Positions 6,233 to 12,389 of a stretch of 12,389 nt of DNA are shown piece by piece. The position numbers were made by a program, and so were the translations under genes. Location of the stretch: assembly GCA_964350605.1 (NCBI GenBank), contig CAYGKP010000062.1, positions 1 to 12,389 on the forward strand. The letters run 5' to 3'. Each line of letters begins with the position of its first letter. Within the stretch, counting starts at the first letter, position 1. Below the pieces are notes generated by a model. The model made no database searches, had not been told where the DNA came from, and worked only from the letters and a program-made list of their open reading frames with translations. The stretch comes from CAYGKP01 sp964350605 (GTDB taxonomy: Bacteria; Bacteroidota; Bacteroidia; Cytophagales; JAAEPT01).

Positions 6233-7690
6233 TTAGCGGACGCGGTAGACGCGCACAAACGAAGTTCGATCGACCCAACCAAAAAGGTTGAGGTTAGTTT
6301 CAACCCAACGTGGAAAACTCTGGTAGACCAACTCGAATTGGTCAGTGGGCAGGGTATAGTCCATTGAACTGGCTCTCCGACTGGTTAACAGGTACGTGGG
6401 CCCATCTTGTCGTTTGGCCTGAGCGGGGTCCTCAATCTGGATCTCGGTGATGGCTGTTTTCGGGTCGTCGTAAAAACTGCGCACCAGTCCAACGGGGTGG
6501 TACCCATCGGGCTCCATGACGTAAAGGGTGACGGGTTTTCCCTGGTTGCTGCATTGCACGTACTGTTGCGCTTTGATGTCGCCGCGACCGGAAAAAAGAA
6601 GTGCGCCAATGAGCAGGATTGAATTGAAGGCAATCAATAGGCCCCCAAACCACTTGGCCAGGGCAGAGCGACTGAACTTCTCGGGCAGGCTTTCGGCCAG
6701 AAAAACCAACCAAATCGGTGCGAAATAGGCCAGTGGAAACAAAAATCGCATTTCCTTGTGGCCAATCATCGAGTGAATGAGTACGAAAGGCACAGCGATC
6801 CAGGTGATCGCATGGCTGGGCTTTCGATAGGTCCACCACCCAAAGCCCAGAAGGGTCAACACGCCCCAAACCACATGGGTCTTGTTGATTAAGTCAACCG
6901 CATAATGGTACCAGGGCGAGACTCCATAAGTCGCCGCACCACCCTCCAGTATGTTGAACTCGAGGTATCCATAGGCACTGATCACCCAGTTGCCGTAGTA
7001 GATCCGATCCAACACGATCCCAAAAACTACCACCACCAAACCCCCCACGACGAAGGCCCCGGTGGCCTTCCAGCCCACCCGCTTGATGATCCAAAGCCAC
7101 AACAGCAGGCCAACACCTGCTACGCCTGTCTGGTAGCGAAACAGAAACGAGAGGCCCAGCCAAACGCCAACCCACAGCCAGGAAAGAACGGCCGGTTTGT
7201 CCAGTGCTTTTCGGGTCGCCAAATAGGCCAGCAGTAGGCCAAATGCGCTCCATGTTTCCGAGCCAAATCGAACCGTGATGAACGGCAGGAACCACAACAG
7301 GCACAGCACCCAGCGATAAACTGGTTGCCACTCGGGCTTCAACTCTTCCTTTGTGTGCTCGAAAAACCGCCGAAGGATTAGGAATCCGATAAAGCCGGAA
7401 AACAAGCGCATGAGCTCGACCTGCCAAAACGGATGCATGCCGAGGCCACCGAACAGCTTGGCGAATCCGAGTGCCATCCAGGGTTGAAGCGTCGGACGAA
7501 TCTGCTCGGAAAATTCCCAAGGCATAGCCCCTGGTTGGATCCTTCCCAGCTTTAGGGCCGCAAATTCAAGGATTTGATAATGCTCGTCGGGCCTGTAATA
7601 CCCCACCGAGTAATGCGCGGTAAGTAGCAACAAAAGTGCAAGTAACCCCCAGCTCCAGCGCTCACTTTGCGTTTGACCCAATTGGTTCAT
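6233..7690 (-). CDS. GT22-type (ALG9/PIG-B-like) membrane mannosyltransferase
   Basis: This is a multi-spanning integral membrane glycosyltransferase of the GT-C fold, expected to transfer a sugar (typically mannose) from a polyprenyl-phosphate donor on the outer face of the inner membrane. I use the ATG at 7690 (485 residues); an upstream in-frame TTG at 7699 adds only three residues. After a first hydrophobic helix (15-30) comes RPDEHYQ (33-39), the acidic loop that holds the catalytic Asp/Glu of GT-C enzymes. DRIYYGNW (228-235) and YGVSPWYHY (255-263) are GT22-like, and HKEMRFLFPL (311-320) is the HKExRF signature of the family. About ten membrane helices are evident up to residue 367, followed by a soluble C-terminal region of about 115 residues. 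The acceptor is unknown and no glycan locus adjoins it. Confidence 0.8.
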   Translation of the reverse strand: MNQLGQTQSERWSWGLLALLLLLTAHYSVGYYRPDEHYQILEFAALKLGRIQPGAMPWEFSEQIRPTLQPWMALGFAKLFGGLGMHPFWQVELMRLFSGFIGFLILRRFFEHTKEELKPEWQPVYRWVLCLLWFLPFITVRFGSETWSAFGLLLAYLATRKALDKPAVLSWLWVGVWLGLSFLFRYQTGVAGVGLLLWLWIIKRVGWKATGAFVVGGLVVVVFGIVLDRIYYGNWVISAYGYLEFNILEGGAATYGVSPWYHYAVDLINKTHVVWGVLTLLGFGWWTYRKPSHAITWIAVPFVLIHSMIGHKEMRFLFPLAYFAPIWLVFLAESLPEKFSRSALAKWFGGLLIAFNSILLIGALLFSGRGDIKAQQYVQCSNQGKPVTLYVMEPDGYHPVGLVRSFYDDPKTAITEIQIEDPAQAKRQDGPTYLLTSRRASSMDYTLPTDQFELVYQSFPRWVETNLNLFGWVDRTSFVRVYRVR

Positions 7691-7742
7691 TGCCGGCAAA
7701 TATGCGTAGAAGGAAACGAAGTAGGTTGGCTACCTTTCGTCC

Positions 7743-8708
7743 ATGCTCACACGCCCCCGCCGCAACCGCCGTACGGAAGCCCTGCGCGCCCTGGTCCGCG
7801 AAACCCGCCTTTCGGTCGATGATCTGATCTACCCGATGTTCGTGTGCGAAGGCAAGGGACAACGCGTGCCCATCGCCTCGATGCCGCGCCAGTATCGCCT
7901 CTCGCTCGACGAGCTGCTTAAAGAAATCGGCGATTGCCGCAACCTGGGCATTCAGGCGATTGCCTTGTTCGCCGCCCTGCCCGACAGCAAGAAAGACTCG
8001 CTCGCCACCGAAAGCATCAACGAGGACGGCCTCTACCTGACCGCCATTCGGGAGATCAAGCGGACCTTCCCCCAACTCGTGGTGATGACCGACGTAGCGA
8101 TGGACCCCTATTCATCGGACGGCCACGACGGTTTGGTCAAAGACGGCCAGATCGACAACGACGGGAGTTTGCCGATTCTTGCTGCGATGGCGGTGGCCCA
8201 AGCTGAGGCCGGTGCTGACCTCGTCGGCCCTTCGGACATGATGGACGGCCGTGTGGAATACATCCGCGAGGCGTTGGACGAAGCGGGGTATGAGAACGTG
8301 GGCATTCTAAGTTACTCGGCCAAGTACGCCTCGGCGCTCTACGGCCCATTTCGCGACGCTTTGGATTCGGCCCCAAAATTCGGCGACAAGAAGACCTACC
8401 AGATGGACCCGGCCAACGCCCGCGAAGCCCTCACAGAGCTAATGCTCGACGAATCAGAAGGCGCCGACATGGTCATGGTCAAGCCTGCGGGGATGTACTT
8501 GGACATCATCTCGCTGCTGCGCGACAACACAACATTGCCCGTCGCGGCCTATCAAGTCAGCGGCGAGTACGCGATGATCCACGCCGCCGCCGAGAAAGGC
8601 TGGCTCGACTTGGAAAAAACGATGATGGAAAGCGTGGTGGCAATCAAGCGCGCGGGCGCGGACCTGATCCTGACCTACTTCGCCAAGGACCTCGCGAAGC
8701 TGCTTTAG
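7743..8708 (+). CDS. hemB: Delta-aminolevulinic acid dehydratase (porphobilinogen synthase), Mg-type
   Basis: HemB condenses two 5-aminolevulinate molecules into porphobilinogen, an early step of haem synthesis in the cytoplasm. The 321-residue length is normal. The two Schiff-base lysines are K194 (SYSAKYASALYGPFRDA) and K247 (VMVKPAGMY). The active-site metal motif is DVAMDPYSSDGHDG (117-130): at the places where the zinc enzymes have three cysteines this protein has A119, D121 and D129, so it is the aspartate-rich, magnesium/potassium-responsive class also found in plants and many bacteria. The start MLTRPRRNRRTEALR agrees with the family. It is a single gene, divergent from the GT22 gene across 52 nt and convergent with the HAD gene 14 nt downstream. 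Confidence 0.97.
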   Translation: MLTRPRRNRRTEALRALVRETRLSVDDLIYPMFVCEGKGQRVPIASMPRQYRLSLDELLKEIGDCRNLGIQAIALFAALPDSKKDSLATESINEDGLYLTAIREIKRTFPQLVVMTDVAMDPYSSDGHDGLVKDGQIDNDGSLPILAAMAVAQAEAGADLVGPSDMMDGRVEYIREALDEAGYENVGILSYSAKYASALYGPFRDALDSAPKFGDKKTYQMDPANAREALTELMLDESEGADMVMVKPAGMYLDIISLLRDNTTLPVAAYQVSGEYAMIHAAAEKGWLDLEKTMMESVVAIKRAGADLILTYFAKDLAKLL

Positions 8709-8722
8709 ACTAATCGCGTCGC

Positions 8723-9697
8723 TTAGTTGTGTGTCGGCACGCCGCCCTTCCCTTCCGACATGCTGCTTTTCTTGCGATCAACAATCGCCTGGGCCAACTG
8801 CTCAATCGTATCGACGATCCAGTTGTGGGTAAGGGTCCCGGCCCGATAGTCGGCCTCTCCAAACGCATCGACGCGGTTCTCGTCGTTCAGGGCGCGTGCC
8901 TTCCCGAAGGATTTCCGCTCCGCGTCGGGCTGGTAGACCGCGAAGGTCTTTCCGCCGTTGCGCTTCACGACCGAAAAGGCCGGTACGTCACTCGGCCCGT
9001 CGGCGATGTAGATCATGTTCTCGAAGGGAACCCGTCGCTTTTCCTCGGCGATGCTCTGGTTCACGTTCACGTCCTCGGGAAACTTGTTCACCCCCTTGTT
9101 CACCTCGAACAGGGCGCGGGTTTTGGTCGTGTTGTCGAGCGAGTAGGCGATGGACGAAATCAGCGCGGGCGCGTCCTCTTTCTCCTTCAAATGCGCTTTG
9201 CCGGACTGATCACCGGGGATGAAGGGACGCTCGATCAGTTCGCAGGCCCAGATGCCATCGGGCTCGATGTAGGGATGAATGGCTGAACCCTTGACCATTT
9301 CCGCGAGGCCCGTCGAGACCACGTAGTGCTCCAAGCTGATGTCATAGGCCCGGTACTTGGGGCTTTCGAGCACTTGCTTACAAATGGCGAAGAAGTCCGG
9401 CAAGCCGGGAAAAAATTCAATCTGCGCCCCGAGTTCGCGGAGTTTGGCGTTCGAGAGATTGGGCAAGCGACCTTCCTGCACATAGGTCAGCAGGTGGTTC
9501 AGGTAGACCGTATCAAGGTTCGCGCGGACGCCCTTCTCGGCGTAGCGACGGGGCAGGTCGTTGACCTCCTCCCAGAACGCCGCCTCGTCAATGCCATAGG
9601 CGCGGAAGAGCGGGGCTTGCATGTAGGCAGGGACCAAGGTCTTGTCAAAATCCCAGACCAGGGCGATGACGTCTTGCGAGAAAGTGGGCGCACTCAT
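8723..9697 (-). CDS. HAD-superfamily hydrolase
   Basis: This is a soluble HAD phosphatase-like protein of 324 residues using the ATG at 9697 (an in-frame TTG at 9706 adds three residues). Motif I is LVWDFDKTLVP, with nucleophile D16 and acid/base D18 in the DxDxT pattern. Motif II is the Thr or Ser in HYVVSTGLAEM near the middle. Motif IV is MIYIADGPSDVPAF, with the GxSD acidic pair that binds magnesium. The region between motifs I and II, rich in aromatic and charged residues, is probably a helical cap domain that sets specificity. The length exceeds that of phosphoserine phosphatase and I cannot name a substrate. It is the last gene of the right-hand minus-strand block, 10 nt after mnmD, and is tail to tail with hemB. 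Confidence 0.85.
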   Translation of the reverse strand: MSAPTFSQDVIALVWDFDKTLVPAYMQAPLFRAYGIDEAAFWEEVNDLPRRYAEKGVRANLDTVYLNHLLTYVQEGRLPNLSNAKLRELGAQIEFFPGLPDFFAICKQVLESPKYRAYDISLEHYVVSTGLAEMVKGSAIHPYIEPDGIWACELIERPFIPGDQSGKAHLKEKEDAPALISSIAYSLDNTTKTRALFEVNKGVNKFPEDVNVNQSIAEEKRRVPFENMIYIADGPSDVPAFSVVKRNGGKTFAVYQPDAERKSFGKARALNDENRVDAFGEADYRAGTLTHNWIVDTIEQLAQAIVDRKKSSMSEGKGGVPTHN

Positions 9698-9707
9698 GCC
9701 TCGCAAG

Positions 9708-10409
9708 TTAGGCCACCCCGAGGTTCCGTGCCCGCACCATATGGCGTTTCCCCGAAGGACCCGCCAGCCGTTCGATCTGATAGCCCGCTTCGGCGAGGGC
9801 GGGTTTGGTGGTGCCGCTGGAGCTGTAGGTCACCAGGATGCCGCCGGGCACTTGGCTCGCGCGCAGCTTGGCGAAGAGTTCGGGGGTCCAGAGTTCGGGT
9901 TGTTTGCTGGGTGCGAAGGCGTCGAAATAGATCAGGTGGAACTGCGCTCGGGGCAAGACCATCGCTTGCAGCGTATCGAGTTGTTTGGTCAACGAAAAAT
10001 GCGCCGACAGCTGGACCTGCTCGCCCATCGGGACTTTGTGAATCGCTTGTTCAAGCTCGACAGCTTCTTTCGATTCCATCAACTTGGCGTAGCCCAAACT
10101 GTCCACCTNNNNNNNNNNGTCCACCTCGACCAGCGAACGCGGAAAGGGCTCCAGCGCGGTGTACTCGACAGAAACGTGGCGTTCCTCGGCCCAAATCATC
10201 GAGAGCAACGCGTTGAGGCCCGTGCCCAAGCCGATTTCCAGCAGGCGAATCGGTGCCCCAAACTGCTTGTGGGCGAAGGCCAAGCCCGCTTCGAGAAACA
10301 CGTGCTTCGATTCGGTCAGCGCGCCGCGCGTGGAATGATAGGTTTCGTCCAGGGCCGGGACGTAAAGCGTCGCCGAACCGTCGCCAGAGGCACGAAGCTC
10401 GCGCTCCAT
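9708..10409 (-). CDS. mnmD: tRNA 5-methylaminomethyl-2-thiouridine methyltransferase MnmD (DUF752), contains a 10-N gap
   Basis: MnmD uses SAM to methylate the aminomethyl group on wobble uridine 34 of certain tRNAs, forming mnm5(s2)U. It is the stand-alone equivalent of the MnmC methyltransferase domain; no MnmC-type FAD oxidase domain is attached. As drawn it has 233 residues from the ATG at 10409, which overlaps the stop of the GT2 gene by one base (TAATG). The open frame extends to 11060, but that part lies inside the GT2 gene and is spurious. The SAM-binding motif is LLEIGLGTGLNALL (56-69). The DUF752 signature is YFDAFAPSKQPELWTPELF (161-179), and GPSGKRHMVRA (217-227) is near the end. 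Ten N interrupt LVEVD / VDSLGY. An 8-base repeat on each side implies the true protein is about 227 residues, with LVEVDSLGY continuous. Confidence 0.92.
   Translation of the reverse strand: MERELRASGDGSATLYVPALDETYHSTRGALTESKHVFLEAGLAFAHKQFGAPIRLLEIGLGTGLNALLSMIWAEERHVSVEYTALEPFPRSLVEVDXXXXVDSLGYAKLMESKEAVELEQAIHKVPMGEQVQLSAHFSLTKQLDTLQAMVLPRAQFHLIYFDAFAPSKQPELWTPELFAKLRASQVPGGILVTYSSSGTTKPALAEAGYQIERLAGPSGKRHMVRARNLGVA
10109..10118. other. Assembly gap (10 N) inside mnmD, flanked by an 8-base direct repeat
   Basis: Exactly ten N are bordered on the left by gtccacct (10101-10108) and on the right by the same gtccacct (10119-10126), each copy abutting the gap. This is what remains when two overlapping contig ends are joined with placeholder Ns instead of being merged. 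Removing one repeat and the Ns deletes 18 bases, six codons, and keeps the reading frame. Confidence 0.9.
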
Positions 10410-11329
10410 TACTTTTTTCGACGGACGATGAACGGCGGGCGTTGCTCGACCCCTCCGATCAGGCGGGCGAGGTATTCCCCCAAAATGCCCAGCGCGAGCA
10501 GGATCATCCCCGTCGAGAACAAAAGCACCGTGAACAGCGATGCCCATCCGGGCACAGGAATGCCAACAGCCAATTTTTTGACCAGAAAGAACACCCCCAA
10601 CCCGAAGCTGCCCAAGGCTAACAGGAAGCCTAACCCCGCCATCCAACGGAGGATCTTGCTGGAATTCCCAAAGATCAAGTCGAGGAAGTACCGCCACCGC
10701 TTGCGCATCGTGAAGCCCGAGCGTCCCTCGCGGCGTTTTCCATGCGGGACGGTCACGTTCACCACATCGCGTGTGCAGTAATAAAGCAGCGCGGCAATCA
10801 CCGGGCGGGCCGAACGAATGGACAACATCGCCTCGGCCACTTCGGCTTTCATCACCATGAGGCCCGTGGTCTGCAAGCCTTTGGGCCGTCCGAGCAACAG
10901 ACGGTCGATGTGGTTCTTCAAGCGACTGGTCAAGCGCTTGAGTGGCCCGTGGTTCTTTTTCGGGAAGCGGGCCATGACCACGTCGTGGTGCTTTTCCTTT
11001 AGGAGGTCGGGCAAGGTCTCGGGCAGGTGCTCCAAGTCGTCGTCCATCGTGAGGACCCACTCACCTTGAGCGACTTCAAACCCGCAGAGGATCGCCCCTG
11101 CACGGCCAAAGTTTCGCATCAATTGAAGTGCCTTGACGTTCGGATCGGCGGCGGACACCGCCTGTGCAGCGGGCCAGGTTTCAGGGTTCGGCGACGCATC
11201 GTCGATCAGCAAAATCTCATAACTCTGCCCCCGTTCGGCAAAGACGTTGCCCACGCGTTCGCACAACTCGGCCAGCGAGGCGACGCTGTTGTACACAGGA
11301 ACGACGAGTGAATAGGTGGGCTTAGGCAT
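10409..11329 (-). CDS. Family 2 glycosyltransferase with two C-terminal membrane helices (GtrB/DPM/ArnC-like)
   Basis: This is a 306-residue polyprenyl-phosphate glycosyltransferase-like protein that would transfer a sugar from a nucleotide donor to a lipid carrier at the cytoplasmic face of the inner membrane. The GT-A domain starts at once (YSLVVPVYN, 6-14). The nucleotide-binding DDAS is at 43-46 and the metal-binding DDD at 96-98 (TMDDDLEHLPE). A basic GRSGFTMRKRWRY segment (202-214) matches the family's R-x-G-x-S-K region. Two hydrophobic helices follow at about 228-250 and 265-288, then GEYLARLIGGVEQRPPFIVRRKK, the typical tail of this group. It overlaps the sulfotransferase by 8 nt and mnmD by 1 nt. 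Sugar and acceptor are unknown; the sulfotransferase neighbour suggests a sulfated glycan or lipid, but that is inference. Confidence 0.88.
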   Translation of the reverse strand: MPKPTYSLVVPVYNSVASLAELCERVGNVFAERGQSYEILLIDDASPNPETWPAAQAVSAADPNVKALQLMRNFGRAGAILCGFEVAQGEWVLTMDDDLEHLPETLPDLLKEKHHDVVMARFPKKNHGPLKRLTSRLKNHIDRLLLGRPKGLQTTGLMVMKAEVAEAMLSIRSARPVIAALLYYCTRDVVNVTVPHGKRREGRSGFTMRKRWRYFLDLIFGNSSKILRWMAGLGFLLALGSFGLGVFFLVKKLAVGIPVPGWASLFTVLLFSTGMILLALGILGEYLARLIGGVEQRPPFIVRRKK

Positions 11330-12389
11330 GACGAAGGGCCGCGTAGGCCTGCGGGTGAATATACCACCGCTCGGCGGCAGACTCGCTCAAGTTCGGATGA
11401 CCAAGCAATTGATAGCGTTCGCGCTCCCAATGAATGTGCGCGGGCGACGAGCTGTAATCGGCGGCGAACCCCTTGGCCTGGACGGGCACGGGTTCGGGCA
11501 CTTCGCCCCATTGGGACGACGGCAATTCGGCGGCCCGTAGCTCGTAGCCCAAGGCCCGCAGTTCCGCACCGCAAAGTGCTTCAATCAAGCGCAGGTGTTG
11601 TTCACTAAGCTCGGTCTTCTGTTCGGACGCATTGCCTGCCCACACCTCGCCACGCGGGTCGACCAATGGCCCATCAATCGGTGGAAAGCCCGCTTTGTCC
11701 ACTTGCAGCCAGTTGGCAACAAAGTGGGCCACGGTGCTCGTTTGGCCCATCAGGTCCTCGTATTTGAGGTAGCGAAAATTTGGGTGACCCTTCCAGCGCA
11801 GCAATTCCGCCACGCTACGCCGCCACCTGCGAAGGGTGTAAAGCATCGGCCGAAAGGCCCCCACATGCGCCTGGCCGCCCCCCACCGTAGAAGCGAGCAC
11901 ATCCGCCGGATGGCGCACGACGAGCAAGACCTTCGCGCCTTGACCCAAGAGGTGGGCTGCGAGGTCTTCGCTCACGATTTCTTTTGCGCCGATCACCGTC
12001 GCTTCGGGCTTTGACTGGGCAGCTCGCTCGATGAGCTGTTGCCAAACCTCGAAACTGGTGCCCGCCTCGGGTCGCCAGCCTTCGTAGAGCCAAGGGGTGC
12101 CCAAGCCCGTGTAATCGACTTGGCGTTCGACCAGTTCGTCCAGTTTTTCTTGGGGCCAAACGGCCGAGTGGAGAAAGTGCGCAAAGGCCCGAGGATCGTC
12201 CCACTCACCTTGCACTTGGGTGCCGAAGGGAAAGTGCCGCTCGATGCCTTCGAGCAACTGGAACTGTCGCTTGGCTTCGATCCACAGAAACGGACTGGGC
12301 TGCGAGAAAATCGCCACTTGCGGATGGCTCGACAGCCAACGATCGGTCAGCGTAGTGCCCGAGCGATATAAGCCAGTCAGGAACAATTG
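11322..12389 (-). CDS. Sulfotransferase family protein, 5' end outside the window
   Basis: This protein would transfer a sulfo group from PAPS to a hydroxyl or amine on a carbohydrate, lipid or peptide. The frame is open at the right edge (355 codons visible, beginning QLFLTGLYRSG), so only a few N-terminal residues are probably missing. The only in-window start near the edge is a TTG. GLYRSGTTLTDRWL (6-19 of the visible part) is the 5'-phosphosulfate loop that binds PAPS. VVRHPADVLAST and YLKYEDLM, in the middle, correspond to the 3'-phosphate-binding segment and the strand after it. A Pro-rich stretch (EVPEPVPVQAKG) leads into a tail of about 55 residues that is not part of the usual core. 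No signal peptide or membrane segment is visible. It overlaps the GT2 gene by 8 nt, implying one transcript. Confidence 0.87.
   Translation of the reverse strand, partial: QLFLTGLYRSGTTLTDRWLSSHPQVAIFSQPSPFLWIEAKRQFQLLEGIERHFPFGTQVQGEWDDPRAFAHFLHSAVWPQEKLDELVERQVDYTGLGTPWLYEGWRPEAGTSFEVWQQLIERAAQSKPEATVIGAKEIVSEDLAAHLLGQGAKVLLVVRHPADVLASTVGGGQAHVGAFRPMLYTLRRWRRSVAELLRWKGHPNFRYLKYEDLMGQTSTVAHFVANWLQVDKAGFPPIDGPLVDPRGEVWAGNASEQKTELSEQHLRLIEALCGAELRALGYELRAAELPSSQWGEVPEPVPVQAKGFAADYSSSPAHIHWERERYQLLGHPNLSESAAERWYIHPQAYAALRHA

Noticed and set aside
10410..11060. N-terminal extension of mnmD by 217 residues
   Set aside because: It lies wholly inside the GT2 gene in another frame. The ATG at 10409 overlapping the GT2 stop gives a family-length protein.
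1..12389. CRISPR array, toxin-antitoxin pair, phage or transposon genes, retron or other defence system
   Set aside because: No repeat array, terminal inverted repeats, transposase, reverse transcriptase or small toxin-like gene pair was seen; nearly all bases are used by recognised genes.

Overview
The window looks like a chromosomal housekeeping segment from a high-GC member of the Bacteroidota, in draft or metagenome-assembled form (two runs of exactly 10 N). The assignment rests on gene order and protein type. The cluster rpmB - rpmG - DUF4295 - ftsY - rimO is, as far as I know, characteristic of Bacteroidota. DUF4295 is a roughly 50-residue protein of that phylum. The bacillithiol gene bshC sits next to a 5-formyltetrahydrofolate cyclo-ligase gene, and the only promoter-like site I can find resembles the Bacteroidota TTG / TAnnTTTG type. 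Shine-Dalgarno sequences are not evident before most starts.

Layout. Positions 1-4776 (minus strand) read, in transcription order, rpmB (bL28), rpmG (bL33), a DUF4295 gene absent from a simple long-ORF scan, a rho-independent terminator, ftsY, rimO, bshC, and the N-terminal part of a 5-formyltetrahydrofolate cyclo-ligase that runs off the left edge. From ftsY onward the genes are 17 nt apart or overlap. Positions 4969-6225 (plus) hold an ornithine aminotransferase, divergent from rpmB across about 190 nt. Positions 6233-7690 (minus) hold a multi-spanning GT22 (ALG9/PIG-B-type) mannosyltransferase-like protein, tail to tail with the aminotransferase. Positions 7743-8708 (plus) hold hemB of the aspartate-rich, magnesium-type class. 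Positions 8723-12389 (minus) hold a tight four-gene block: a sulfotransferase (5' end outside the window), a membrane-anchored GT2 glycosyltransferase, the tRNA-modifying methyltransferase mnmD and a HAD-family hydrolase.

How the genes relate. The left block joins ribosome assembly (bL28, bL33), co-translational membrane targeting (FtsY), ribosomal protein S12 modification (RimO), thiol synthesis (BshC) and folate metabolism. The right block pairs envelope or secreted glycan chemistry (sulfotransferase, GT2) with tRNA wobble modification. Such mixing is common in compact bacterial operons and does not by itself indicate a new pathway.

I do not see a convincing undescribed system. The most useful observations are that the N-run in mnmD is very probably an unmerged contig overlap, that the N-run in rimO probably hides more than 10 bases, and that a strong terminator preceded by a palindrome separates ftsY from its upstream cluster. 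No tRNA, rRNA, CRISPR array, insertion sequence or phage gene was seen. No intergenic stretch exceeds 300 bases.
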